DNA of 64,000 nucleotides, from contig CALWVF010000027.1 of NCBI GenBank assembly GCA_944384925.1, positions 1 to 64,000 of the forward strand. The letters run 5' to 3'. This stretch comes from an uncultured Clostridia bacterium. GTDB taxonomy: Bacteria; Bacillota; Clostridia; Oscillospirales; Acutalibacteraceae. The position numbers and the translations under genes were made by a program. Below the pieces are notes generated by a model. That model saw only the letters and a list, made by a program, of their open reading frames with translations. It had not been told where the DNA came from and did not search any database. Below are positions 27,738-36,481 of the stretch, in pieces; positions within the stretch are counted from its first letter, which is position 1, and the number at the start of each line of letters is the position of its first letter.

Positions 27738-29276
27738 CTACATTGGTATTAAAATCATACCTCTTTCTTCTAAAACATCATTTGTCAAGTCATTTTCCTT
27801 TTTTATTGCGTCTACAGATGTGTTATATGTTCTAGCTATATTCCACACACTTTCTCCTGGCTCAGCATAATAAATTGTTAGTGCTACTTGATCTTCCTTG
27901 TCTTTTTCTATTTCTTCTTTTGCAGATATTTCTGATACAAAGCTAATATTTCTCATTTCATAAACTACAACCGATAAACTAAGTTCTGTTTTTATTTCTA
28001 TTCCATCAGATCCAGTTATCCTAAATCCTACAGAAATAACAGATATATCAGCATCACAAATTATATTTTCTGATTTGCTTGACCAGTCATAATAGTATTC
28101 AAAATCCATTACCTTTTCAATATAAAATGGGACTTCTTGCTTATCTAAAGCTAGTATGCAAATATTAAGCTTCCCTGTGAACTCAATTTGGTTACCCTTT
28201 AATTTTGCATTGACAGAAGCCATTTCACTCCACACATCTATAACTTTCGATACCCCTTCACTTTGCAATTCAATAACACATTTATTAACATTATTATCAT
28301 TTATATAATCCAGTATATTTTTAAACGCCATTTGTTTATGCGATACTTCTAATTCATATTCTGTTGAATAAACATCTGCAATAGGGTTAATTTGTGTTTT
28401 ATTATAAATTTTAACTACAGCAACAATTTTTAAATCTATAGACAAAAGATTGTCTTCACCAGAAGTGTCAGAACGCACTTGTATGTCCTTACTTAAAATT
28501 TTTAATTTAATATCACATACACAATCGTCTGTTATTCCATCGACATCAATTATCTGGCTTATCGGAACTGAATACTCCATTGTTTCCATTTGTCCTGTAT
28601 TCATATCGCTTATATATAATATTTTTATAAATGCTTCGCCTTTTATTATTAACTTATTAGTTACTATCTTATAGTCTTGTAACATTAATGAAACATCTGT
28701 TCGAACTATAGATTCAATAGGTGGTTTTCCTGAACTTACTTCTAAGACTTCATTAACAGAAAATTGCTGCTGTGCTAAAGCAATTACATTGCTTACAGGT
28801 ATTTCCATCATTTTTTGTTGTACATCATCTGACTGTATCCTCGAAATTACCTCTTGTTGATTTCTATTTATAACCTTCGAACAAATAGAGAATGCACCAT
28901 GTATATCCAATCTCCTAGGACTAACCGCACGGCAATTTATGTATTCTACCTTTAAATCTGTTAATATTGCTGGATCATCAGGAGTCCCATTTAAATTAAA
29001 TGAACAAGAGAAAGGAGTAGATTGTTCACAAAAACGTATACCTTTCTTATCAGAATCAATATATAGTACTTTTACTATTGCATTTCCATCAACATCAAGT
29101 CTATTAGATGATAATCCTCTGGATGTAATCTGAGGGTAAACCTGGCACTTAAGAATTTTTTGTATGTCCGGACAATAATCAGGTAAGTTAAAATCCAAAT
29201 CTACCGCTTGCTCTTGACATCCTTCGAAAAATATTTCATCTGTTGTAAACATATCTTTTTTGATATCATACTCCAT
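27738..29276 (-). CDS. DUF3794 (SPOCS) and LysM domain protein, sporulation-associated
   Basis: 512 residues. Three DUF3794-like units fill most of the protein (about 30-115, 165-265, 310-420, each with CxxxxDIxxxxxDI-like or RTDVS-type beta-rich segments). A C-terminal LysM domain (about 465-512, YYAEPGESVWNIARTYNTSV) binds peptidoglycan or related glycans. The N terminus has FEGCQEQAVDLDFNLPDYCPD, typical of the clostridial family. No signal peptide is seen, consistent with mother-cell expression and coat or cortex association. It precedes spoIVA and has a sigma-E-like promoter. Confidence 0.9.
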   Translation of the reverse strand: MEYDIKKDMFTTDEIFFEGCQEQAVDLDFNLPDYCPDIQKILKCQVYPQITSRGLSSNRLDVDGNAIVKVLYIDSDKKGIRFCEQSTPFSCSFNLNGTPDDPAILTDLKVEYINCRAVSPRRLDIHGAFSICSKVINRNQQEVISRIQSDDVQQKMMEIPVSNVIALAQQQFSVNEVLEVSSGKPPIESIVRTDVSLMLQDYKIVTNKLIIKGEAFIKILYISDMNTGQMETMEYSVPISQIIDVDGITDDCVCDIKLKILSKDIQVRSDTSGEDNLLSIDLKIVAVVKIYNKTQINPIADVYSTEYELEVSHKQMAFKNILDYINDNNVNKCVIELQSEGVSKVIDVWSEMASVNAKLKGNQIEFTGKLNICILALDKQEVPFYIEKVMDFEYYYDWSSKSENIICDADISVISVGFRITGSDGIEIKTELSLSVVVYEMRNISFVSEISAKEEIEKDKEDQVALTIYYAEPGESVWNIARTYNTSVDAIKKENDLTNDVLEERGMILIPM

Positions 29277-29310
29277 AGGATAGCATCTCCTTTTTTTATG
29301 TTTCTATATA

Positions 29311-29340
29311 ATTTGTATTCTAATCATGTCCGTTATATGC
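29311..29340 (-). promoter_or_regulatory. Sigma-E-like promoter ahead of the DUF3794/LysM gene and spoIVA
   Basis: Minus strand: GCATATAA (29333-29340), 12-bp spacer, GAATACAAAT (29311-29320). This resembles the mother-cell sigma-E consensus (ATATT-type -35 and CATACAnT-type -10). It is 35-60 nt ahead of the DUF3794/LysM start, and spoIVA is a sigma-E gene in B. subtilis. It was matched by eye only. Confidence 0.45.
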
Positions 29341-29467
29341 AAAATTAAAAAAATATTTCTAAATAACTTTACACACTCTTATGCAAAAAATTTAAATAAT
29401 ATCTGTAACAATCATAACCACGCCCGAAAAACTTGGTATAAAAATCCATATAAAGACAAATGCCCCT

Positions 29468-29505
29468 AAAAAAACAACCTTTACTGCTAATTTAAACAGT
29501 AAAGG
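29468..29505 (-). terminator. Terminator downstream of the SLOG-family gene
   Basis: Minus strand: perfect 9-bp stem CCTTTACTG / CAGTAAAGG (29478-29486, 29497-29505), followed by TTGTTTTTTT. It lies about 50 nt after the stop of the gene at 29557-30012. Confidence 0.8.
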
Positions 29506-29556
29506 AAACTATAAGAAACAAAAGAATCAAGAGAGGAAATTAAGTCCCGTTAGAGT

Positions 29557-30012
29557 TTAAACAATTACCGAGAATACCTTTTTCCTTTGACTTTCAGCAT
29601 ATTTTATAGTGTTATACGTACCTCCCATTTTTCGCCCATCCCAAATAGCAATTACAACATCAGAGTTATCAACCATATATTTATTTCTTTTCATAAAACA
29701 TGACATATCATACTTCTCTTGGATTACTGTAACTTTGTCGCAACGCTTTAAGATATTAATAAATTTAATGCTTTTGCATTTAAGCCTATCCCTATATGGT
29801 ACAGCAGCTTCTAAAAATATTTCTTTATCTATAGATTTAAAATCCAAAACTATTTTTGCTGCTAGTAAATCAGCGCCATCTGCCATTCCGGTTATGAAAT
29901 GTGTATAACCTTGACATATTAAATTGTCTATGTACTTAGCTATATAGTCTGTTGCACATCTTTTCTGCTCTTCTGTTATATTTCTATGCCCTGTAAAACA
30001 ACACGTTTTCAT
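29557..30012 (-). CDS. SLOG-family (DUF1273/YpsA-like) nucleotide-binding protein
   Basis: 151 residues. The Rossmann-like SLOG fold is shown by CFTGHRNI (5-12), HFITGMADGADLLAAKIVL (38-56), VDNSDVVIAIWDGRKMGGT (115-133) and a final strand KVFSVIV. SLOG proteins bind or sense nucleotide-derived ligands; some act in defence systems. The ligand here is unknown. It is divergent from an XRE regulator across a gap with two related palindromes, so co-regulation is likely. Confidence 0.8.
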   Translation of the reverse strand: MKTCCFTGHRNITEEQKRCATDYIAKYIDNLICQGYTHFITGMADGADLLAAKIVLDFKSIDKEIFLEAAVPYRDRLKCKSIKFINILKRCDKVTVIQEKYDMSCFMKRNKYMVDNSDVVIAIWDGRKMGGTYNTIKYAESQRKKVFSVIV

Positions 30013-30056
30013 ATTTTTACCCTCTCTTACTGATTATTGTCGTATATATTTTACTA

Positions 30057-30068
30057 TAATAATTATTA
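30057..30068. promoter_or_regulatory. Candidate operator 1 in the SLOG-XRE divergent region
   Basis: Perfect 12-bp palindrome TAATAATTATTA. With one flanking base it shares ATAATAATTATTA with the palindrome at 30100-30115. The two centres are 45 bp apart. It lies just ahead of the SLOG gene. Confidence 0.45.
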
Positions 30069-30099
30069 AATTGCAATAATATGTCATTGTATAATTAAC

Positions 30100-30115
30100 G
30101 ATAATAATTATTATC
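30100..30115. promoter_or_regulatory. Candidate operator 2 upstream of the XRE regulator
   Basis: Perfect 16-bp palindrome GATAATAATTATTATC located 18 nt before the XRE start, overlapping the likely promoter or leader. It is a plausible autoregulatory site. In AT-rich DNA the palindromy could be partly chance. Confidence 0.5.
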
Positions 30116-30133
30116 AAAAGGGGAAATTGCTTG

Positions 30134-30436
30134 ATGGATGTTTTAGGTAAAATAACTGAGTTGAGAGAAGCAAGAAATTGGACTGAATATATGTTAGCTG
30201 AAAAATCAGGATTACCTCAATCTACTATTTCTTCTTGGTATAAAAAGGGCATGTTACCATCGATTACATCATTGGAGAAAATATGCAATGGTTTTGGAAT
30301 AACAATGTCAAGGTTCTTTTCAGATGGTAATGAAGCCGTAGAACTAACTTTAGAACAAAAATTAATGTTAGATAGATGGGATACACTTTCGAAGGAGCAA
30401 AAAAGTGCACTGATAGAATTTCTTAAAACTATTTAA
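30134..30436 (+). CDS. XRE-family HTH transcriptional regulator
   Basis: 100 residues. The helix-turn-helix lies at about 15-55 (LAEKSGLPQSTISSWYKKG, then PSITSLEKICNGFGITMSRF). A C-terminal helical segment follows (EQKLMLDRWDTLSKEQKSAL). GGGG lies 10 nt before the ATG at 30134. It is a probable repressor of itself and of the divergent SLOG gene. A second XRE gene starts 52 nt downstream. Confidence 0.85.
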   Translation: MDVLGKITELREARNWTEYMLAEKSGLPQSTISSWYKKGMLPSITSLEKICNGFGITMSRFFSDGNEAVELTLEQKLMLDRWDTLSKEQKSALIEFLKTI

Positions 30437-30487
30437 GCTACATTTATTATGATAACCTTTACGTAATATAAAAACGAGGTGCAATTT

Positions 30488-30853
30488 ATGAAACAAGTCA
30501 AAGATATTATTAAAGGGCTTAGAGAAGATAATGATTTGAAGCAAAAAGATGTTGCTCAAGTTTTGAATATAAATCAGCAATACTATTCAAAGTATGAGAC
30601 TGGTGAATATGAGATTCCAACTAGACATATTATAACCTTGTCCAAATTTTATAAGGTATCTTGTGATTACATTTTAGGTCTTATTGATTTTAAGAGTCCA
30701 TTAGGTGGAGAATCGTACCAATATGAAACAGAGCTAATAAAGCAAGAAAACATAATGAAGAAGTTTAACGCCTTAGACCACAAACAAAAGGTTAAGGTAG
30801 CAGAATATATTGAACTCATATGTAGTCAAAAAGTCATTGACAGACAGAATTGA
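30488..30853 (+). CDS. XRE-family HTH transcriptional regulator
   Basis: 121 residues with a Cro/CI-type HTH at about 5-60 (LREDNDLKQKDVAQVLNIN, QQYYSKYETGEYEIP, FYKVSCDYILGLID). The C-terminal part is helical (ENIMKKFNALDHKQKVKVAEYI). GAGGTG lies 6 nt before the ATG at 30488; the in-frame GTG at 30479 overlaps this site. It follows the first XRE gene and precedes a truncated third HTH fragment, as expected of a cluster that has duplicated or degraded. Confidence 0.85.
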   Translation: MKQVKDIIKGLREDNDLKQKDVAQVLNINQQYYSKYETGEYEIPTRHIITLSKFYKVSCDYILGLIDFKSPLGGESYQYETELIKQENIMKKFNALDHKQKVKVAEYIELICSQKVIDRQN

Positions 30854-30895
30854 TTAAAAAATAAAAATAGAGCATTAATAATAGAATTAAGTTAA

Positions 30896-30994
30896 AGATA
30901 TGTCACTAATTTAGAACTGATTGCTTTTTCAAAAGTTCTAAATGTTTCTACATCATGGCTTTTGGAAGAAACAGATGACCCTAAATTGGTCTAG
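30896..30994 (+). pseudogene. C-terminal remnant of an XRE-type HTH gene
   Basis: 33 codons open from a stop (before 30896) to TAG at 30992. They read TNLELIAFSKVLNVSTSWLL, then EETDDPKLV. This is the characteristic end of an XRE/Cro domain (compare FYKVSCDYILGLID in the gene just upstream). The DNA-recognition half is missing and no start codon is present. It is most likely the scar of a deletion. Confidence 0.7.
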
Positions 30995-31036
30995 CTAAAA
31001 ATATAGATTATAAAATAAATTTAATAAAACAGTTAT

Positions 31037-31078
31037 AAAAAAGACAACTAATTAATCAATAATCAGTTGTCCTTTTTC
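31037..31078. terminator. Terminator at the asnB 3' end (bidirectional)
   Basis: Stem GACAACT-a-ATTA / TAAT-c-AGTTGTC (31043-31071). On the minus strand TTTTTTATAAC follows; on the plus strand CTTTTTCTT follows. It separates asnB (minus) from the XRE remnant (plus). Confidence 0.8.
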
Positions 31079-32914
31079 TTAATCTTTAAAGTAAATGTTA
31101 TACCATACTAAAAATACATAGATTGTCCATATTTTTCGGCTATTATCCCATTTATTATTATAATGATCATTCAATATTTTTATTAATTCATCAGTATTAA
31201 AAAATTCTTTCGATAACTCTGAACTAAACATTTCTTTTACAATATTATAATATTTCTTATCCCTCAACCATACCCTAGTGGGTACTGGAAACCCTAATTT
31301 CTCTTTTTGGGCTGTCGATTCCGGTAATCTCTTCATAGCTGCCATACGCATTGCATACTTAGTATTTTTCTTATTAACCCTAAATTTAGTGGGTATTCTA
31401 GATGCTACTTTAAACACTTCTTTGTCTAAAAACGGAACTCTCAATTCCAGTGAATTGGCCATACTCATTCTATCTGCTTTTAACAGTATATCTCCGACCA
31501 TCCAAAGATTTATATCTAAATATTGCATCTTTGTAACATCATCATACAACTTGGCTTTATCATAATATGGCTTACATAGCAATTGAGGTTTTGTTGCAAT
31601 AACTGGATCCCTTAACAATTTCTTCTTGTCATCATAAGAAAACATAAAAGCATTTCCAATATACTTTTCTTCTACTTTCCTTGAGCCCCTTATTAAATAG
31701 CTCCGTCCTCTAAAGAAAAATGGTATTGCTCTCATAAGTTTTTCAATCCAATGCCTAATAAAAGATGGTACTATTCTTTGATATAAGAAGAATACTCTTG
31801 GCTCATTATAAACAGTATATCCTCCAAATAATTCATCGGCTCCTTCCCCCGATAAAACAACCTTTACATGTTCACTAGCAAGTTTAGACACAAAGTAAAG
31901 AGCAATACATGATGGATCTGCTAATGGTTGATCCATATAGTATTGAACCTTTTCTATGCTATCCCAAAATTCTTCTGAAGTAATAATTTTATAATGGTGT
32001 TCTAAACCTATTTTTTCAGATACAGATTTTGCCCAATTGATTTCATTATATTTTTCTCCAAATTCAAAACCCACAGTAAATGTTTTCTGGCCTTTAAAGT
32101 ATGTAGATACATAGCTAGAATCAACCCCGCTTGATAAAAAACATCCTACATCAACATCGCTGCTTGTTTTATGAACATTCACAGAATCTTCAAATACATT
32201 TTCAATATCTCTTATTGCATCTTCAAGTGTCATATTATCATCAGGTTTAAATTCTACTTCAAAATAAGATTGAATATCTAGGTTACCATCTTTATACCAC
32301 AAGTAATGACCTGGCATCAAACAATATATCCCCTCAAAAAATGTCTCTGGCGGAACTACATACTGAAATGAAAGGTATTTATCCAATGCACTAAAATTAA
32401 AAGATTTTTTTATTTCTGGGAACTCCAATATGCTTTTTATTTCTGATCCATAAATAAAATGGCCATTTACTTGACTATAGTGCAAGGGTTTTATGCCAAA
32501 GAAATCTCTTGCCATAAATAGCGATTTTTCTTTTATATTCCAAATAGCAAAAACAAACATGCCTCTTAACTTACCAAGAAGTTTCTCTCCCCATTCTTCA
32601 AATCCATGAATCAAAACTTCTGAATCTGTTTGTGTAGAAAATAAATGTCCCTTTTCTACAAGTTCCTTTCTTAATTTTTTGTGGTTATAAATTTCACCGT
32701 TAAATGTTAGAACTAATGTTTTATTTTCATTATAAATAGGCTGACTTCCTTGCTCTAAATCTATAATACTTAACCTTCTAAACCCCATAGAAATATCATC
32801 GTCAAAATACGTTCCTGAACTATCAGGACCCCTATGTATAATAATGTCAGTCATGCTTTTAAGAATTTCATTTTTATTTAATATTTCACCTGTAAAACCA
32901 CATATACCACACAT
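31079..32914 (-). CDS. asnB: Asparagine synthetase (glutamine-hydrolysing)
   Basis: 611 residues. The N-terminal class II glutamine amidotransferase domain starts with Cys2 (MCGICGFTG) as nucleophile and includes RGPDSSGTY and FNGEIYNH. The synthetase domain has the PP-loop SSGVDSSYVSTYF, then VLSGEGADELFGGY, and ADRMSMANSLELRVPFLD. It makes asparagine from aspartate, ATP and glutamine. It is monocistronic. The possibility that it serves cell-envelope or peptide amidation, as some AsnB paralogues do, cannot be excluded. Confidence 0.93.
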   Translation of the reverse strand: MCGICGFTGEILNKNEILKSMTDIIIHRGPDSSGTYFDDDISMGFRRLSIIDLEQGSQPIYNENKTLVLTFNGEIYNHKKLRKELVEKGHLFSTQTDSEVLIHGFEEWGEKLLGKLRGMFVFAIWNIKEKSLFMARDFFGIKPLHYSQVNGHFIYGSEIKSILEFPEIKKSFNFSALDKYLSFQYVVPPETFFEGIYCLMPGHYLWYKDGNLDIQSYFEVEFKPDDNMTLEDAIRDIENVFEDSVNVHKTSSDVDVGCFLSSGVDSSYVSTYFKGQKTFTVGFEFGEKYNEINWAKSVSEKIGLEHHYKIITSEEFWDSIEKVQYYMDQPLADPSCIALYFVSKLASEHVKVVLSGEGADELFGGYTVYNEPRVFFLYQRIVPSFIRHWIEKLMRAIPFFFRGRSYLIRGSRKVEEKYIGNAFMFSYDDKKKLLRDPVIATKPQLLCKPYYDKAKLYDDVTKMQYLDINLWMVGDILLKADRMSMANSLELRVPFLDKEVFKVASRIPTKFRVNKKNTKYAMRMAAMKRLPESTAQKEKLGFPVPTRVWLRDKKYYNIVKEMFSSELSKEFFNTDELIKILNDHYNNKWDNSRKIWTIYVFLVWYNIYFKD

Positions 32915-33065
32915 ATAAATTCTCCTTTTTGATTTGTACTATAATACAGATACATTGTAGCAAAGTTAAATAATACATGCAATAACTAAAACAAAATTTT
33001 AAAATAATTAATTAATATTAATTATACATTTTTATAACTTAACTATTGTTTACAAATACACAATG

Positions 33066-33101
33066 AACAGGCAAACACATGGGTATAAATGTTTGCCTGT
33101 T
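33066..33101. terminator. Hairpin at the end of the arginine deiminase operon
   Basis: Perfect 12-bp stem AACAGGCAAACA / TGTTTGCCTGTT (33066-33077, 33090-33101), 22 nt beyond the carrier gene stop. On the minus strand the tail is only moderately T-rich, and TTTTGCAAATATTATTTT follows on the plus strand. Confidence 0.65.
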
Positions 33102-33123
33102 TTGCAAATATTATTTTAATAAC

Positions 33124-34518
33124 TTATAGTATAGTTCCTAATGCTAATAGTAATAGAGTCAGTATAAAAATAACCAATATTAATTTCCAAATATACTTTA
33201 ACCATTTTTCATAAGGAACTCTTCCAATTGCCAAGCCGCCCATTACTACAGCGCTAGTAGGTGTTATAAGATTTATAATACCTGACGCTGACTGGAATGA
33301 AGTAATTACTAAATCACGACTTACACCTGCAAAATCTGCTAAAGGTGCCATTATTGGCATAGATAAAGTTGCTAACCCAGATGTTGATGGTATTAAGAAT
33401 GATAACGGCAAATAAATAATATAAGTTAAAAGTAAAAATACTATGGATCCTGCTCCTGATAAAGCATTCTCTCCCCAATTTAAAATTGTATCTGTAATAC
33501 TTCCATTATTCATTATTACTGTTATTCCTCTAGATATACCAATAATAAATGCTACACCCAGTAAATCTGCTGCACCAGCTACAAAGCTATCTACTATTTC
33601 TTTCTCTTGCAATCTACATAGTATTCCTAAAATTATTGCACCTACAAGGAACAATGCAGATAGCTCAGGAAACCACCAACTCAATGTATAAATAGGTATG
33701 CCCATATCAGAAAATGGAATAACTGCATAAATCATTACTAAAAATGTAATCGCAAAAATTATTAGCGCTAATTTTTGATTTTTAGTTAATAACTTTTCAT
33801 TTCCATTAATAGAAGCAAAATGTTCTAGATTTTCTTCATGCATATCTGCAACTATAGAATAAGATGGATTAGATTTCACTTTTGAAGCATATCTCATTAC
33901 ATACCAAATCGACACAACAAGCACTACTGCTAATATAATAAGCCTTATTAATATGCCATCCCCTAAAGATATCCCTGCAAATCCTGCAGCAATTCCTGTT
34001 GCAAATGGATTAACCGTTGAGCCAAGTACACCTGCACCTGCACCTAATAATATTATCGAAACCGCTGTTATTGTATCATACCCTGCTGCTACAACTATAG
34101 GTATAACTAATGGATAAAAAGCTATTGTTTCTTCAGACATTCCAAATGTAGTTCCTCCCAATGCAAATGCACACATTAAAATTGGTATCAACATTTTTTC
34201 CTTACCTTTAAGTGTACGTATAATATTGCTTATGCCAGTGTCTAATGCACCTGTTTTAGCAATTACTCCTAAAAATCCTCCTACCATTAGAATAAATGCA
34301 GCTATATCTATGCCTTCATAAAGACCCTCCAATGGCGCCAATACAATATCTCCCGGAAGTTGACCATTCTTTTCTACCTCATGATAACTGCCTGCTATAG
34401 GTTCTCCATCACTTTTATAATCATACTTTCCTGCCGGTATTATCCAAGTCAAAATTGCCATTATTATTATTATGCTAAACAATATTGTATAAGCAGTTGG
34501 CATCCTTATTTTACTCAA
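33124..34518 (-). CDS. YfcC/ArcD-type carrier, probable arginine-ornithine antiporter
   Basis: 464 residues with about 12 hydrophobic segments. It begins MPTAYTILFSIII and has IPAGKYDY after the first segment, GGTTFGMSEETIAFYPLVIP, and STVNPFATGIAAGFAGIS as in the YfcC (DcuC-like) superfamily. Its place directly after arcC in an arcA-argF-arcC cluster makes arginine uptake with ornithine export the best guess. The superfamily also contains C4-dicarboxylate and other amino acid carriers. Confidence 0.82.
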   Translation of the reverse strand: MSKIRMPTAYTILFSIIIIMAILTWIIPAGKYDYKSDGEPIAGSYHEVEKNGQLPGDIVLAPLEGLYEGIDIAAFILMVGGFLGVIAKTGALDTGISNIIRTLKGKEKMLIPILMCAFALGGTTFGMSEETIAFYPLVIPIVVAAGYDTITAVSIILLGAGAGVLGSTVNPFATGIAAGFAGISLGDGILIRLIILAVVLVVSIWYVMRYASKVKSNPSYSIVADMHEENLEHFASINGNEKLLTKNQKLALIIFAITFLVMIYAVIPFSDMGIPIYTLSWWFPELSALFLVGAIILGILCRLQEKEIVDSFVAGAADLLGVAFIIGISRGITVIMNNGSITDTILNWGENALSGAGSIVFLLLTYIIYLPLSFLIPSTSGLATLSMPIMAPLADFAGVSRDLVITSFQSASGIINLITPTSAVVMGGLAIGRVPYEKWLKYIWKLILVIFILTLLLLALGTIL

Positions 34519-34531
34519 AAAACTCTCTCCT

Positions 34532-35476
34532 TTACGTAATTAATGTTCCACATTTACCTTCTAATGCCTCTAAACATAAATCTAAAGAAGTAATAATAGC
34601 TTTTTTGTTGTTCCCACTCCTAACAAAGTCCAGAGCAGCAATAACTTTTGGCAACATGCTTCCCTCTTTAAAATGACCATCTTTTAAATATTTTTCAATA
34701 TCATTAGCTTTAACATCTTTAAGCTCTAATTGGTTAGGTGTATTAAAGTTAATATAAACAGCTGGAACTTGGGTCAATATTAATAAAATATCTGCATTCA
34801 CTTCTTCAGCTAATTTTTCTGCAGCCATATCTTTGTCTATAACAGCAGCTACGCCACTTAAATACCCATTTTCATCTGCTACAACAGGTATACCTCCACC
34901 ACCGCAAGATATAGTAATAGCATTATTACTTAAGTTTTTAATAGCGTCAATTTCAACAATTCTGCAAGGTTTGGGTGAGGCCACAACTCTCCTCCATCCT
35001 CTTCCTGCATCTTCTATAACAGTATAACCCTTTTTTGATTGCAATGCAATAGCTTCTTCCTCTGTATAAAATGGTCCAATAGGTTTTGTAGGTTTAGAAA
35101 AAGCAGGATCATTTTTATCTACTACCACCTGAGTAATTATTGTAGAAACAGGTACGTTTTTTCCCTGTTTTCTCAAGGACTTGCTTAGTGCTTGCTGTAT
35201 ATGGTATCCTATATAACCTTGACTCATAGCCCCACATACATCAAATGGTAAAGGTGGTGTTATATTTGCAGATGCCTCAGTTGAGATTAATATTCTTCCA
35301 ACTTGGGGTCCGTTCCCATGAACAATAAATATTTCATAACCAGCAAGATAAAGTTTCGATAGATATTCTGAAGTACGTTCTACTACTTTTAATTGTGACT
35401 CAGCTGTAGGAGGTAACCCCTTTTCTTCCAAAGCATTACCTCCTAAAGCGACAATGACCCTTTTTGAATTACTCAT
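34532..35476 (-). CDS. arcC: Carbamate kinase
   Basis: 314 residues. It makes ATP from carbamoyl phosphate and ADP, the energy step of the arginine deiminase pathway. Motifs: VALGGNALEEKG near the start, VHGNGPQVGRI, ISCGGGGIPVV and AVIDKDMAAEKLA. Its start overlaps the argF stop by 4 nt. Confidence 0.96.
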   Translation of the reverse strand: MSNSKRVIVALGGNALEEKGLPPTAESQLKVVERTSEYLSKLYLAGYEIFIVHGNGPQVGRILISTEASANITPPLPFDVCGAMSQGYIGYHIQQALSKSLRKQGKNVPVSTIITQVVVDKNDPAFSKPTKPIGPFYTEEEAIALQSKKGYTVIEDAGRGWRRVVASPKPCRIVEIDAIKNLSNNAITISCGGGGIPVVADENGYLSGVAAVIDKDMAAEKLAEEVNADILLILTQVPAVYINFNTPNQLELKDVKANDIEKYLKDGHFKEGSMLPKVIAALDFVRSGNNKKAIITSLDLCLEALEGKCGTLIT

Positions 35477-36465
35477 ATTGTCGCTACCATAACAGCTTTT
35501 ATCGTATGCATACGATTTTCTGCTTCATCAAATACAACAGAATGTCTGCTTCTGAAAACTTCATCTGTAACTTCCCTAATATCTATTCCTTTATCATGCC
35601 ATTCTTTCGCCAATTTTGTTTCAAAGTCGTGAAACGAAGGTAAACAATGCAAAAATAAAACATTTGGATTTCCTGTGCTTTCAATCATTTTTTTGTCAAT
35701 TCTATAAGGGGAAAGTAGTTTTACTCTTTCAGGTATAAGATTTTCTTCCCCCATTGAAGCCCATATATCACTATAAATAACATCAGCACCCTTCAATGAT
35801 TCTGGATTACTAGATAATTCAATAACACTTCCTGTTTCTTTAGCAACTTCTTTACTTTTCATTAGTATTTCTTTATCTATATCATTAATAAGTTCATCAG
35901 GGCCATACCCCACAAAGTGCATTCCCATTTTTGCACATCCAAACATCCATGCATAAGACATATTATTCCTAACATCGCCTACAAATACAACCTTACATTC
36001 ATGTAATGGTTTTGATAAATGCTCTTCCATTGTTAACATATCTGCTAAAATTTGAGTTGGATGATCTAAATCTGTCAAACCATTAAATACCGGCACTCCA
36101 CTATACTTAGCCAAATCTACAACAGCTTGTTGATCATATCCCCTATACTCTATTCCATCGAAAAATCTTCCTAAAACCTTAGCAGTGTCTTCTAATGATT
36201 CCTTTTTTCCCATCTGAGAACTACCAGAATCCAAGAAGGTTACATTTCCTCCCTCTTCGCGAGCAGCTACTTCAAATGCACACCTAGTTCTTGTAGATGT
36301 TTTTTCAAAAAGCAGCACAATATTTTTACCTTTAAGTGCTTGTCCGTGTAGGCCCATACGTTTCTTTGCCTTTAAATCATGTGCTAAATCTAATAAATAC
36401 CTTATTTCACAGGGTTTAAAATCCATAAGTGTTAAAAATGATCTTCCTTTTAAATTAACTGACAT
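35473..36465 (-). CDS. argF: Ornithine carbamoyltransferase (catabolic, ADI pathway)
   Basis: 330 residues. Carbamoyl phosphate site STRTRCAFEV, ornithine-loop DLDHPTQILADM, and the active-site Cys in FLHCLPSFHD. In this cluster it works in the catabolic direction, splitting citrulline (often called arcB). AAAGGAGAA lies 9 nt before the ATG at 36465, across the arcA stop; the in-frame ATG at 36489 lies upstream of this site. Confidence 0.95.
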   Translation of the reverse strand: MSVNLKGRSFLTLMDFKPCEIRYLLDLAHDLKAKKRMGLHGQALKGKNIVLLFEKTSTRTRCAFEVAAREEGGNVTFLDSGSSQMGKKESLEDTAKVLGRFFDGIEYRGYDQQAVVDLAKYSGVPVFNGLTDLDHPTQILADMLTMEEHLSKPLHECKVVFVGDVRNNMSYAWMFGCAKMGMHFVGYGPDELINDIDKEILMKSKEVAKETGSVIELSSNPESLKGADVIYSDIWASMGEENLIPERVKLLSPYRIDKKMIESTGNPNVLFLHCLPSFHDFETKLAKEWHDKGIDIREVTDEVFRSRHSVVFDEAENRMHTIKAVMVATI

Positions 36466-36481
36466 AAATATACATTCTCCT

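Noticed and set aside
30038-30994. Prophage or insertion sequence around the XRE genes
   Set aside because: No integrase, transposase, terminal repeats or phage structural genes are present; only regulators and one fragment.
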